13,165 bases of DNA from an uncultured Acetatifactor sp. (GCA_910577185.1 CAJTLR010000066.1:7198-20362), one strand, 5' to 3'. Numbered from the stretch's first letter, positions 1 through 8,502 are shown. The notes: a model not told the origin generated them from the letters alone. Program-made: numbers and translations.

Positions 1-1
1 C

Positions 2-673
2 CCGGTTCTTCTGATGGGTTCCACGGAGGCGGAGGCCGTGAAATTGTTTGCCAACACTTATCTGGCCCTGCGGGTGAGCTTTTTCAATGAGCTGGACACT
101 TACGCGGAGGTGAAGGGCCTGAGCACAAGGCAGATCATCGAGGGCGTGTGTCTGGACCCCAGAATCGGCAATCATTATAACAATCCGTCTTTCGGGTACG
201 GGGGATACTGCCTGCCCAAGGATACAAAACAGCTTCTGGCCAATTATAATGATGTGCCGGAGAACCTGATTGAGGCCATTGTGGAATCCAACCGCACCAG
301 AAAGGAATTTGTGGCGGACCAGGTACTGAAGAAGGCGGGATATTATTCCTATTCCGGGAGGATGGATTACAACCGGGCGCTGGAGCGGGATACCACCATT
401 GGGGTTTACCGGCTGACCATGAAGAGCAACAGTGACAATTTCCGGCAGAGTTCCATTCAGGGCGTCATGAAGCGGATCAAGGGAAAAGGGGCGAATATTA
501 TCATTTATGAGCCGTCCCTGGAGGATGGCGGCACCTTTTTCGGAAGTCAGATTGTGAACAGACTGGAGGAGTTTCTGGAAAGATCTGACTGCATTATCGC
601 AAACCGGTATGACAAATGTCTGGAGAAAGTGAAGGACAAAGTATATACAAGGGATCTTTTCCAGAGGGATTAG
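2..673 (+). CDS. ugd: UDP-glucose 6-dehydrogenase, C-terminal part (5' end outside window)
   Basis: Oxidises UDP-glucose to UDP-glucuronate with NAD+, supplying uronic acid for capsule or other surface polysaccharide. The reading frame is open from base 2, so the N-terminal NAD-binding domain lies outside the window. The ATG at 14 is an internal methionine. What remains is the central dimerisation domain and the C-terminal UDP-binding domain. The catalytic cysteine is in the motif GYGGYCLPKDTKQL (Cys codon 209-211). The segment MKSNSDNFRQSSIQGVMKRI and the C-terminal end VYTRDLFQRD closely resemble the E. coli Ugd type as I remember it. Compared with that protein there appears to be a short extra stretch, rich in Tyr, Ser and Arg, just before IGVYRL; this comparison is from memory. 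The stop is 91 bp before the chosen hisS start. The family call is very secure; the exact nucleotide-sugar substrate is inferred from family resemblance. Confidence 0.93.
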   Translation, partial: PVLLMGSTEAEAVKLFANTYLALRVSFFNELDTYAEVKGLSTRQIIEGVCLDPRIGNHYNNPSFGYGGYCLPKDTKQLLANYNDVPENLIEAIVESNRTRKEFVADQVLKKAGYYSYSGRMDYNRALERDTTIGVYRLTMKSNSDNFRQSSIQGVMKRIKGKGANIIIYEPSLEDGGTFFGSQIVNRLEEFLERSDCIIANRYDKCLEKVKDKVYTRDLFQRD

Positions 674-764
674 AGTGAGGCCGGTAAATGGACGTTTTGC
701 GGGGGAGCCGTCCCCAAAAGGATGGCCCGGGATATATATGGAATGGAGAGAAGGAGAAGAGGAC

Positions 765-2027
765 ATGGCATTGAGTAAGAAACCCACAGTAGGGATGAAG
801 GACATTCTGCCGGAGGAGATGGAGATCCGGAATTATGTCATGAGCGTGATCCGGGATACTTACGGAAAATTCGGTTTTATGCCGATGGAAACTCCTTGTG
901 TGGAGAACATTGCCAACCTGACCAACAAGCAGGGCGGTGACAATGAAAAGCTGATTTTTAAAATTTTGAAGAGAGGGGCCAAGCTGAACCTGGAGACTGC
1001 CGGGGCGGAGGAAGATCTGGTGGATTCGGGGCTGCGTTATGACCTGACGGTGCCCCTGGCAAGGTATTATGCCAACAATGCGGCCCAGCTGCCCTCCCCG
1101 TTCAAGGCGCTGCAGATGGGCAATGTGTGGCGGGCAGACAGGCCCCAGAGGGGACGTTACCGCCAGTTTATGCAGTGCGACATTGATATACTGGGGGAAC
1201 CTTCCAATCTGGCGGAGATCGAGCTGATACTTGCCACCAGTACCACGCTGGTGCGGCTGGGGTTCGGGGGCTTTGAGATCCGGATCAATGACCGCCGGAT
1301 TTTAAAGGCCATGGCGGTGTACAGCGGATTTCCGGAAGAATCCTGTGACAGTGTGTTTATTACACTGGACAAGATGGACAAGATCGGCATGGATGGTGTG
1401 GAAGCTGAGCTTCTGGAGAATGGATTTGAACGGGAAACCGTGTCAAAGTATCTGAATTTGTATGAAAAACTGGCACAGGCGCAGAACGGGGTGGATTATC
1501 TGGCAGAGGCACTGCAGGATGTGCTGGAAAAGGATGTGACGGACAATCTCCGGGAAATCATTGACAGTGTCCGGGCCACAAAGGCCGCTGGGTTTGAGAT
1601 GGTTTTTGACGCCACGCTGGTACGGGGCATGTCCTATTACACAGGAACGATTTTCGAGATCGCCATGCCTGAGTTTGGCGGCAGCTGCGCCGGCGGCGGC
1701 AGGTACGACGGTATGGTGGGCAAATTCACCGGAAAAGAGGTGCCTGCCTGCGGATTTTCCATCGGGTTTGAACGGATTATCATGCTGCTTCTGGAAAGCG
1801 GGTTCCAGGTGCCGGACAGACCGAAAAAGAAGGCGTATCTGGTGGAAAAAGGCGTGGAAGGGAACGCGCTGTGCGAAGTGATTGCCAGGGCCCAGGCAGA
1901 GCGGGAGACGGGCATTCAGGTGCTTGTGACCCGCATGAACCGGAATAAGAAATTCCAGAAAGACCAGCTGACGGCAGAAGGATATGGGGAATTTGAGGAA
2001 TTTTACAGGGATGCCCTGAAAAATTAG
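765..2027 (+). CDS. hisS: Histidyl-tRNA synthetase with shortened C-terminal domain
   Basis: Class II aminoacyl-tRNA synthetase that charges tRNA-His. The ATG at 765 is chosen because AAGGAG lies at 751-756, 8 nt upstream, and gives a 420-residue protein beginning MALSKKPTVGMKDILP; the frame extends back to a GTG at 675 but without family-like sequence. Visible motifs: LRYDLTVPLARYYA, motif 2 with its arginine at about R123 (RADRPQRGRYRQF), the histidine-specific VRGMSYYTG around 286-294, GGGRYDG, and motif 3 GFSIGFERI around 330-338. The wording of these motifs is closer to the eukaryote-like branch than to E. coli HisRS. After about residue 354 only some 67 residues remain, fewer than a full anticodon-binding domain of roughly 90-100, and the end (NKKFQKDQLTAEGYGEFEEF) is unusual. 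I recall similar proteins annotated as HisRS in Lachnospiraceae. HisZ is less likely because the catalytic motifs are intact. aspS follows, as in many Firmicutes. Confidence 0.9.
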   Translation: MALSKKPTVGMKDILPEEMEIRNYVMSVIRDTYGKFGFMPMETPCVENIANLTNKQGGDNEKLIFKILKRGAKLNLETAGAEEDLVDSGLRYDLTVPLARYYANNAAQLPSPFKALQMGNVWRADRPQRGRYRQFMQCDIDILGEPSNLAEIELILATSTTLVRLGFGGFEIRINDRRILKAMAVYSGFPEESCDSVFITLDKMDKIGMDGVEAELLENGFERETVSKYLNLYEKLAQAQNGVDYLAEALQDVLEKDVTDNLREIIDSVRATKAAGFEMVFDATLVRGMSYYTGTIFEIAMPEFGGSCAGGGRYDGMVGKFTGKEVPACGFSIGFERIIMLLLESGFQVPDRPKKKAYLVEKGVEGNALCEVIARAQAERETGIQVLVTRMNRNKKFQKDQLTAEGYGEFEEFYRDALKN

Positions 2028-2049
2028 GGAGTAAAAATTTTGATTGGTA

Positions 2050-2137
2050 TGTGCGCCGAAGCGCACACGGAGGTATGAGATTGAAAATTAAAAATTTTCA
2101 ATCCCAAGTTTGTGTCTGCGCGGTATCCACAAACTTG
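2050..2137. repeat. Cluster of three perfect inverted repeats between hisS and aspS
   Basis: Three hairpin-forming palindromes sit side by side in the 147-bp gap before aspS. The first is TGTGCGC/GCGCACA around a CGAA tetraloop (2050-2067). The second is GATTGAAAATT/AATTTTCAATC around AAA (2079-2089 and 2093-2103). The third is CAAGTTTGTG/CACAAACTTG around a 13-nt loop (2105-2114 and 2128-2137). No T-run follows the third stem and no T-box sequence (AGGGTGGNACCGCG) is present. They may be an RNA leader, an RNA-processing site or a dispersed palindromic element; the sequence alone does not decide. Confidence 0.75.
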
Positions 2138-2174
2138 ACATGCGCAAAAAGGCCGCGAAGAAATGGAGTTAAAA

Positions 2175-3965
2175 ATGGCAGAGTCAATGAGAGGTTTGAA
2201 AAGGACACACCGCTGCGGGGAGCTTTCCGCGGCAAATATTGGGGAGAGGGTCACCGTCATGGGCTGGGTGCAGAAACAGCGCAACAAGGGCGGTATCATC
2301 TTCGTGGATCTGCGGGACAGGGCAGGTGTCCTGCAGATTATTTTTGAGGAGGCGGACTGCGGCCAGGAGAATTTCGCCAAGGCGGAAAAGCTGCGCAGCG
2401 AGTTTGTGGCGGCCGTGACGGGCCGGGTGGAAAAGCGCGCGGGTGCGGTGAACGAGCATCTTGCCACAGGGGAAATCGAAATCCGGGCAGAGGAGATCCG
2501 GATTCTGTCCGAGTCGGATACCCCGCCTTTTCCCATTGAAGCGGATTCACGGACAAAAGAAGAATTGCGTCTGAAATATCGTTATCTGGATCTGCGCAGG
2601 CCGGATCTCCAGAAAAATCTGATGCTCCGGAGCCGGATGACCGCGGCTGTCCATGCCTTTTTAAAGGAAGAGGGCTTCCTGGAGATCGAAACCCCCATAT
2701 TAAACAAATCCACCCCGGAAGGGGCCAGGGATTATCTGGTGCCCAGCCGGATTCACCAGGGATGTTTCTACGCCCTGCCCCAGTCGCCCCAGATTTTCAA
2801 ACAGCTGCTGATGTGTTCCGGATATGACCGGTATTTTCAGATTGCAAGATGCTTCAGGGATGAGGATCTGCGGGCGGACAGACAGCCGGAATTTACCCAG
2901 ATCGACCTGGAAATGTCCTTTGTGGACATGGAGGATGTGCTGGATGTGACGGAGAGAATGGTGGCCAGGGTCTGCAGGGAGACGGCGGGGCTTGAGATAC
3001 CGCTTCCCCTGAAAAGAATGACATGGGAGGAAGCCATGAACCGCTTCGGCTCCGACAAGCCGGATACCCGTTTCGGCATGGAACTGACGGATGTGTCGGA
3101 AACCGTCAGGGGATGCGGCTTCGGCGTGTTCACCGCCGCACTGGAAGCCGGCGGCAGCGTCAGGGGCATCAATGTGAAAGGGCAGGCCGATATGCCCAGG
3201 AAGAAAATTGACGCTTTGGTGGAATTTGCAAAAGGGTATGGCGTGAAAGGCCTGGCCTATCTGGCGGTGCTGCCCGATGGCAGTTATAAATCTTCTTTTG
3301 CAAAGTTCATGACCGGGGAGGAGCTGAAAAACCTGGCGGATGCCATGTCGGGAGAGCCGGGAGACCTGCTGCTTTTTGCGGCGGACAGGCTGAAGCTGGT
3401 GTGGTCCGTGCTGGGGGCGCTGCGGGTGGAACTGGCGAAGCAGCTGGGGCTGGCAGACAGGAAACAGTACAATTTCCTCTGGGTGACGGAGTTCCCCCAG
3501 TTTGAGTGGAGCGAGGAGGAAGCCCGCTATGTGGCCATGCATCATCCCTTCACCATGCCCATGGAAGAGGATCTGGAGATCCTGGAGTCGGATCCGGGCC
3601 GGGTCCGGGCAAAAGCCTATGATATTGTGGTCAACGGCATGGAGCTGGGGGGCGGCAGCGTGAGGATTTTCCAGAGCGATGTGCAGGAGCGGATGTTTGA
3701 GGCACTGGGTTTCTCCAGAGAGAAGGCCCATGAACAGTTTGGATTCCTGCTGGATGCTTTCCGCTATGGGGTGCCTCCTCACGCGGGACTGGCCATTGGA
3801 CTGGAGCGCTTTGTGATGCTGCTGGCGGGAACGGACAATATCCGCGACGTGATTGCCTTCCCCAAGGTCAAGGATGCCTCCTGTCTGATGTCGGAGGCGC
3901 CGGGTCCCGTGGAGGCAAAACAGCTGGAGGAGCTGTATCTGGAGCTGGCGGAGCAGCCCCGGTGA
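2175..3965 (+). CDS. aspS: Aspartyl-tRNA synthetase, bacterial type
   Basis: Class II synthetase that charges tRNA-Asp. The start at 2175 gives 596 residues, the usual bacterial length, and is preceded by GGAG at 2165-2168, 6 nt away. An in-frame ATG at 2163 has a poorer ribosome site, and 2190 is also possible. In order: an N-terminal OB-fold anticodon domain (VTVMGWVQKQRNKGG, then IIFVDLRDRAG); the catalytic core with YRYLDLRRPDLQKNL; motif 2 starting near F227 (FRDEDLRADRQPEFTQIDLE); the bacterial insertion (GAD) domain in the middle; and motif 3 GLAIGLERF around 538-546 followed by NIRDVIAFPK. All catalytic motifs are intact. Whether it also charges tRNA-Asn cannot be told safely by eye; the OB-fold loop reads RNKGG, differing from the RDLGS I remember for E. 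coli. Its stop codon overlaps the next start, so it probably shares a transcript with the downstream transferase. Confidence 0.96.
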   Translation: MAESMRGLKRTHRCGELSAANIGERVTVMGWVQKQRNKGGIIFVDLRDRAGVLQIIFEEADCGQENFAKAEKLRSEFVAAVTGRVEKRAGAVNEHLATGEIEIRAEEIRILSESDTPPFPIEADSRTKEELRLKYRYLDLRRPDLQKNLMLRSRMTAAVHAFLKEEGFLEIETPILNKSTPEGARDYLVPSRIHQGCFYALPQSPQIFKQLLMCSGYDRYFQIARCFRDEDLRADRQPEFTQIDLEMSFVDMEDVLDVTERMVARVCRETAGLEIPLPLKRMTWEEAMNRFGSDKPDTRFGMELTDVSETVRGCGFGVFTAALEAGGSVRGINVKGQADMPRKKIDALVEFAKGYGVKGLAYLAVLPDGSYKSSFAKFMTGEELKNLADAMSGEPGDLLLFAADRLKLVWSVLGALRVELAKQLGLADRKQYNFLWVTEFPQFEWSEEEARYVAMHHPFTMPMEEDLEILESDPGRVRAKAYDIVVNGMELGGGSVRIFQSDVQERMFEALGFSREKAHEQFGFLLDAFRYGVPPHAGLAIGLERFVMLLAGTDNIRDVIAFPKVKDASCLMSEAPGPVEAKQLEELYLELAEQPR

Positions 3966-4702
3966 CCCTGAAATATCTTCTCTCTCTGAAAGAATTTCCG
4001 GAGGGGGAAAAGGGGCAGGCACTGCTGGAGCGGGCTTTTTCCGGGGCGGACCAGGGGCGCCGGGAAAGAGCGGCGCGGATGAAGACAGACCGGGCAAAGG
4101 CCGCATGTCTGGGCGCCGGACTCCTGCTGCGGCTGGCGGCGGGAGAGGCGGAAGGAAAGATGAGTGACGAAAAAACATCTTCCTGGAAACAATATTCCGC
4201 CTCTGCCCTGTTGGACCGGCTGGAAGAGGGGAATTTCCCGGCACCGGCGCTCCGGTACGGGGAAAAGGGAAAGCCTTATTTCCGGGATCTCCCTTTTTAC
4301 TTTAATCTCTCCCATTCCGGGGAATATGTGGTGTGCGCGCTGTCCCACAGGGAAATGGGGGCGGATATCCAGGTGCACCAATGCCGGGACAGGATGCGGC
4401 TGGCCAGAAGATTTTTCACCGGGGAGGAGACGGCGGCGCTGGAGAAGGCGCACTGGCAGGAGGACTTTTTTTTCCGGCTGTGGGCCAGGAAAGAGGCCTA
4501 CGGCAAGCTGACCGGGGAAGGGCTGGCAGGCGCCCTGGACATCAGTCTGGTTCCGGGGAGTTTCCGGGAGGGCCCCCGGGGCGAAAAACGGTTAAGCTTC
4601 ATCCGGGGAAGGGAGATTTCCTGGGAAGAGCCGGATTTGCTCCCGGGATACAGTATTGCGCTGTGCCGGTACGAAACAGAACCGCAAAACAGTAATATAT
4701 AG
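3962..4702 (+). CDS. Sfp-type 4'-phosphopantetheinyl transferase
   Basis: Transfers the phosphopantetheine arm of CoA to a serine on a carrier protein, converting apo to holo acyl- or peptidyl-carrier proteins. The GTG start at 3962 overlaps the aspS TGA by four bases (GTGA), with GGAG at 3950-3953, 8 nt upstream, which suggests translational coupling. The 246-residue length suits the Sfp class and exceeds AcpS (about 120). Motifs: GKPYF followed by FNLSHS (114-119), GADIQ (Mg2+-binding Asp135), FFTGEE, and WARKEAYGK (174-182, with Glu178). In Sfp the residue two after the Asp is usually Glu; here it is Gln137, so one metal-ligand position is altered. The N-terminal ~100 residues are poorly conserved, as is common in the family. 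No polyketide or nonribosomal peptide synthetase gene is in the window, so the target is unknown; a fatty-acid carrier protein or a synthase elsewhere is possible. Confidence 0.88.
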   Translation: MTLKYLLSLKEFPEGEKGQALLERAFSGADQGRRERAARMKTDRAKAACLGAGLLLRLAAGEAEGKMSDEKTSSWKQYSASALLDRLEEGNFPAPALRYGEKGKPYFRDLPFYFNLSHSGEYVVCALSHREMGADIQVHQCRDRMRLARRFFTGEETAALEKAHWQEDFFFRLWARKEAYGKLTGEGLAGALDISLVPGSFREGPRGEKRLSFIRGREISWEEPDLLPGYSIALCRYETEPQNSNI

Positions 4703-4743
4703 GAAATAAAACGAATCAATCAATATCAGGAGCACTGAAAACT

Positions 4744-6555
4744 ATGAAAAGACTGATGAAATATTTAAGCGATTATAAAAAAGAGTCCGTTCTGGCGCCG
4801 CTTTTTAAGCTGCTGGAGGCTTTTTTTGAATTGCTGGTTCCCCTTGTGATGGCAAATATTATCGACCGGGGAATTGCACAGAAGGACATGGGTTATATCG
4901 GCAGAATGGGTCTTTGTCTGCTGACACTGGCGGTTGTGGGTCTGGTGTCATCCATTACGGCACAGTATTTTGCCGCAAAAGCAGCCGTGGGCTTTTCCAC
5001 AAAGCTGCGCCAGGCCTTGTTTGACCACATTCAGGGACTGGATTTTACCAATATTGACAAGGCCGGGACTTCCACCATGATCACCCGCATGACCAGCGAC
5101 ATCAACCAGGTGCAGTCGGGCGTGAACATGGTCCTGCGTCTGTTTCTCCGTTCTCCCATCATTGTGTTCGGGGCCATGATCATGGCATTTACCATTGATG
5201 TCAAAAGCGCACTGATTTTTGTGGTGGCCATTCCCCTGCTGGCCCTGGTGGTGTTCGGCATCATGATGTGGACCATGCCCCTGTATAAAAAGGTGCAGGC
5301 AGGGCTGGACAAGGTGCTGGGCATTACCAGGGAAAACCTGACGGGCGTCCGGGTCATCCGGGCATTTCACCAGGAAGAGGTGGAAGAGAAGCGGTTTCAG
5401 GACAGCACCAGGGCACTGGCGGACAGCCAGATCTTTGTGGGAAAAATCAGCGCCGTGATGAATCCGGTGACGTATCTGGTGGTGAACGGCGCCATCATAG
5501 CGCTGATTTATACCGGCGCCATTCAGGTGAATGTGGGTAATTTAAGCCAGGGCGAGGTGGTGGCTATCATCAACTACATGTCCCAGATTCTGGTGGAACT
5601 GGTGAAGCTGGCAAATCTGATCATCACCATCACCAAGGCCCTTGCCTGCGCGGACAGGGTGGCAAGTGTGTTTGCGTTTGAAAACCAGACCCCGGAAGGG
5701 ATAGAGAGCGGGGCCGCAGGGAACAGCACCGGGGATGCGGCGCCTTTCCTGCAGTTTGACCATGTGGCATTCGCCTATGCGGGAGCCGGCGCCAACACAC
5801 TCCACGGAATCGATTTTTCCGTGCGGAAGGGAGAGACCGTGGGTATCATCGGCGGTACCGGTTCCGGCAAGTCTTCCCTGGTAAACCTGATTCCCGGTTT
5901 TTATCCGGTGACGGAGGGGGCCATAAGACTGGAAGGCAGGGATATCAGCGGGATGTCCCAGGAGGAACTGCGGCAGCGCGTGGGCGTGGTGCCCCAGAAA
6001 GCGGTGCTGTTCAAGGGAACCATACGCAGCAACCTCCAGTGGGGAAAGCCGGACGCCACGGAGGAAGAAATGTGGCAGGCCATTGACACGGCCCAGGCCA
6101 GGGAAGTGGTGGAAGGAAAAGAAAACGGTCTGGATGCGGAGATTGCCCAGAACGGCAAAAACCTTTCCGGAGGACAGAGACAGAGGCTGACCATAGCCAG
6201 GGCGCTGGTGCGCAGGCCCCAGATCCTGATTCTGGACGACAGCGCGTCCGCGCTGGACTACGCCACGGATGCGAAACTCAGGAGCGCTTTGCGGAACCTG
6301 GAGGGAGGCGCAACCACCTTTATCGTCTCCCAGAGGGCGTCTTCCATACGCCATGCAGACAAGATCATTGTGCTGGATGACGGCGAGATGGCGGGAATCG
6401 GAACCCATGATGAATTGTTGGAAAATTGTGAAGTATATAAGGAAATTTATTATTCCCAGTATCCGGAGGAACGCCTGAAGGCGGCGAAAGCATCCGGCGC
6501 GGACCGGGCCGCGGGAACGGAGAAGAAAGGGGGTGTCTCAAATGGCGGCAGATAA
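4744..6555 (+). CDS. ABC exporter half-transporter, degenerate-site subunit
   Basis: Half-transporter of the multidrug/lipid exporter class, 603 residues, acting in the cytoplasmic membrane. AGGAG lies at 4728-4732. The first ~300 residues are the six-helix transmembrane domain (ABC exporter fold) and the rest is the nucleotide-binding domain. Walker A is GGTGSGKS at 370-377, the Q-loop is VVPQKAVLFKGTI, and the signature is a canonical LSGGQ at 474-478. Walker B reads ILILDDSASALD, so the catalytic Glu is replaced by Asp499, and the H-loop His is replaced by Gln530 (IVSQRASS). These changes mark the degenerate partner of a heterodimeric exporter, as in TM287 or BmrC. The last ~28 residues are charged and carry no recognised motif. 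The gene overlaps the next one by 14 bp in a different frame. The transported substrate cannot be read from the sequence. Confidence 0.93.
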   Translation: MKRLMKYLSDYKKESVLAPLFKLLEAFFELLVPLVMANIIDRGIAQKDMGYIGRMGLCLLTLAVVGLVSSITAQYFAAKAAVGFSTKLRQALFDHIQGLDFTNIDKAGTSTMITRMTSDINQVQSGVNMVLRLFLRSPIIVFGAMIMAFTIDVKSALIFVVAIPLLALVVFGIMMWTMPLYKKVQAGLDKVLGITRENLTGVRVIRAFHQEEVEEKRFQDSTRALADSQIFVGKISAVMNPVTYLVVNGAIIALIYTGAIQVNVGNLSQGEVVAIINYMSQILVELVKLANLIITITKALACADRVASVFAFENQTPEGIESGAAGNSTGDAAPFLQFDHVAFAYAGAGANTLHGIDFSVRKGETVGIIGGTGSGKSSLVNLIPGFYPVTEGAIRLEGRDISGMSQEELRQRVGVVPQKAVLFKGTIRSNLQWGKPDATEEEMWQAIDTAQAREVVEGKENGLDAEIAQNGKNLSGGQRQRLTIARALVRRPQILILDDSASALDYATDAKLRSALRNLEGGATTFIVSQRASSIRHADKIIVLDDGEMAGIGTHDELLENCEVYKEIYYSQYPEERLKAAKASGADRAAGTEKKGGVSNGGR

Positions 6556-8320
6556 GAAAAACGGGAAAAAGAAAATAGACCATTCAAGTCAAATGGCGGC
6601 ATTGAGACAAGTGCTGACCTATATCAGAAAATACTGGGTGATGGTGGGATTTTCCCTTTTTCTGGCGGCAGTGACAGTGGTTTTGACACTCTATGTCCCC
6701 ATTCTCACCGGAGATGCGGTGGATTTGCTGCTGGGAAAGGGCGCCGTGGACTTTGCGGGTGTTTTCCTGGTGATGAAAAAGATCGGGATTGCCATGGCAG
6801 TGACGGCCCTGGCCCAGTGGGTGATGAATACCTGCAACAATCATATCACTTACCAGGTGGTCAGGGACATCCGGGAGGATGCCTTCCGGAAACTGGAACA
6901 GCTTCCGTTAAAATATCTGGATTCCAAATCCTACGGGGATATTGTGAGCCGGATCATCGCGGATGTGGACACCTTCGCGGACGGTCTGCTCATGGGATTC
7001 ACCCAGCTGTTTACCGGCGTGCTGACCATTCTGGGCACCCTTGTCTTCATGCTGGCCACCAATGTGCCCATCGCGCTGGTGGTGGTGTGCATTACGCCGG
7101 TCTCCTTCCTTGTGGCAAGATTTATCGCCACCAGGACCTATTCCATGTTTCAGCTGCAGTCTGAGACCAGGGGGGAACAGACCTCTCTCATCGAAGAGAT
7201 GATCGGGAACCAGAAAATCGTGAAGATTTTCTCCCGGGAGGAGGCTGTGGAAAAAGAGTTTGCCGAGATCAACGGCAGGCTGGAGAAATGCTCCCTGAAG
7301 GCGATTTTCTTCTCCTCCATAACCAATCCGGCCACCCGTTTCGTGAACAGCCTGGTGTATGCGGGAGTGGGAATCTTCGGCGCTTTCGTCGCCATACGGG
7401 GCGGAATCAGCGTGGGGCGGCTGTCCTGCTTTCTGAGCTATGCAAACCAGTATACCAAGCCTTTTAACGAAATATCGGGTGTGGTGACGGAACTGCAGAA
7501 CGCACTGGCATGTGCCGGCAGGATTTTTGAGCTGATCGGGGAAGAACCCCAGGTTCCCGACAGGGAAAATGCCATTGTGCTGACCCATGCCAGGGGAAAT
7601 GTGGCCCTGGAAAATGTCAATTTCAGCTATGTGCCGGAAAAAAAGCTGATTCAGAATTTTAACCTGGATGTAAAGCCCGGACAGCGGGTGGCCATTGTGG
7701 GCCCCACGGGATGCGGCAAGACCACCGTCATCAATCTGCTGATGCGTTTTTATGATGTGGACAGCGGAAAAATCAGGGTGGACGGCAGGGATATCAGGGA
7801 TATTACGAGAGGGAGCCTCCGAACAAGCTACGGCATGGTGCTGCAGGAAACCTGGCTGCGGGCGGGCACCATACGGGACAATATCCGCATGGGACGGCCC
7901 GAAGCCACGCCGGAGGAAGTGGAGCAGGCGGCCAGGGCGGCCCATGCCCACAGCTTTATCAAGCGTCTGCCGGAGGGATATGATACCGTGATTACCGAGG
8001 ACGGGGGAAGCCTTTCCCAGGGACAGAAACAGCTCTTGTGCATTGCCAGGGTGATGCTGTGCCTGCCGCCCATGCTGATTCTGGACGAGGCTACATCCTC
8101 CATAGATACCCGCACGGAACTGCGGATCCAGAATGCTTTCGCCAAAATGATGGAAGGCAGGACCAGTTTTATAGTGGCCCACAGACTTTCCACCATTCAG
8201 GAGGCAGATATTATCCTGGTGATGAAGGATGGCAATATCATAGAGCAGGGCAGCCATGAAACCCTGCTGGCCAGGAAGGGCTTCTACGCCACACTGTACC
8301 ATTCCCAGTTTGAAGCATGA
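6542..8320 (+). CDS. ABC exporter half-transporter, catalytic-site subunit
   Basis: Second half of the exporter, 592 residues from the ATG at 6542, preceded by AAAGGGGG about 8 nt upstream. A GTG at 6533 in the same frame is less likely. The N-terminal ~300 residues form the transmembrane domain, followed by a nucleotide-binding domain with Walker A GPTGCGKT (387-394), Q-loop VLQETWLRAGTI, Walker B MLILDEATSSID with catalytic Glu516, and H-loop His547 (VAHRLST). The signature is LSQGQ (491-495) instead of LSGGQ. This degenerate signature is expected to face the degenerate Walker motifs of the upstream subunit, while this subunit's intact Walker motifs face the upstream LSGGQ. The pair would then have one hydrolytic and one degenerate ATP site. 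The 14-bp overlap supports balanced co-translation. The cargo may be a drug, peptide or lipid; nothing here distinguishes them. Confidence 0.94.
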   Translation: MAADKKNGKKKIDHSSQMAALRQVLTYIRKYWVMVGFSLFLAAVTVVLTLYVPILTGDAVDLLLGKGAVDFAGVFLVMKKIGIAMAVTALAQWVMNTCNNHITYQVVRDIREDAFRKLEQLPLKYLDSKSYGDIVSRIIADVDTFADGLLMGFTQLFTGVLTILGTLVFMLATNVPIALVVVCITPVSFLVARFIATRTYSMFQLQSETRGEQTSLIEEMIGNQKIVKIFSREEAVEKEFAEINGRLEKCSLKAIFFSSITNPATRFVNSLVYAGVGIFGAFVAIRGGISVGRLSCFLSYANQYTKPFNEISGVVTELQNALACAGRIFELIGEEPQVPDRENAIVLTHARGNVALENVNFSYVPEKKLIQNFNLDVKPGQRVAIVGPTGCGKTTVINLLMRFYDVDSGKIRVDGRDIRDITRGSLRTSYGMVLQETWLRAGTIRDNIRMGRPEATPEEVEQAARAAHAHSFIKRLPEGYDTVITEDGGSLSQGQKQLLCIARVMLCLPPMLILDEATSSIDTRTELRIQNAFAKMMEGRTSFIVAHRLSTIQEADIILVMKDGNIIEQGSHETLLARKGFYATLYHSQFEA

Positions 8321-8352
8321 AAAACCAGGGGAAATGCCTGCCATCCTGAACC

Positions 8353-8379
8353 TGCACCGGAGAAAAAACCGTGCATTTT
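8353..8379 (+). terminator. Weak candidate intrinsic terminator after the ABC exporter genes
   Basis: TGCACCGG (8353-8360) can pair with CCGTGCA (8369-8375) with one bulged C around an A-rich loop, followed by four T residues. It begins 33 nt after the exporter stop codon. The stem is short and the T-run brief, so termination may be partial or absent. Confidence 0.35.
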
Positions 8380-8502
8380 GGGAAAAAAGGTATCGAAGCA
8401 AAAGAAAACTGCCGATATAGAATTGAGAAGGAAAGACAGGAGAGTCCACCCCCGGGGATAACATGTTGGGGAGCCCGGCGGGGAGGTCAGAAAGGATGGG
8501 GT

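Noticed and set aside
2028..2174. T-box riboswitch before aspS
   Set aside because: The conserved antiterminator sequence AGGGTGGNACCGCG is absent and there is no terminator hairpin with a T-run.
2700..4244. 514-residue open frame on the - strand opposite aspS and the transferase gene
   Set aside because: Its composition is rich in Pro, His, Arg and Gln and it has no family motif. The + strand genes there have full, intact domain motifs, so this is a GC-bias shadow frame.
6908..8464. 518-residue open frame on the - strand opposite the second ABC gene
   Set aside because: It has no motifs, no sensible ribosome site and shadow-type composition, and it lies fully opposite a secure gene.
8371..8502. 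44-residue upstream extension of coiled-coil paralog A
   Set aside because: The extension is not coiled coil and does not match paralog B. A good ribosome site lies at the internal ATG at 8503, and the upstream ATG falls at the candidate terminator.
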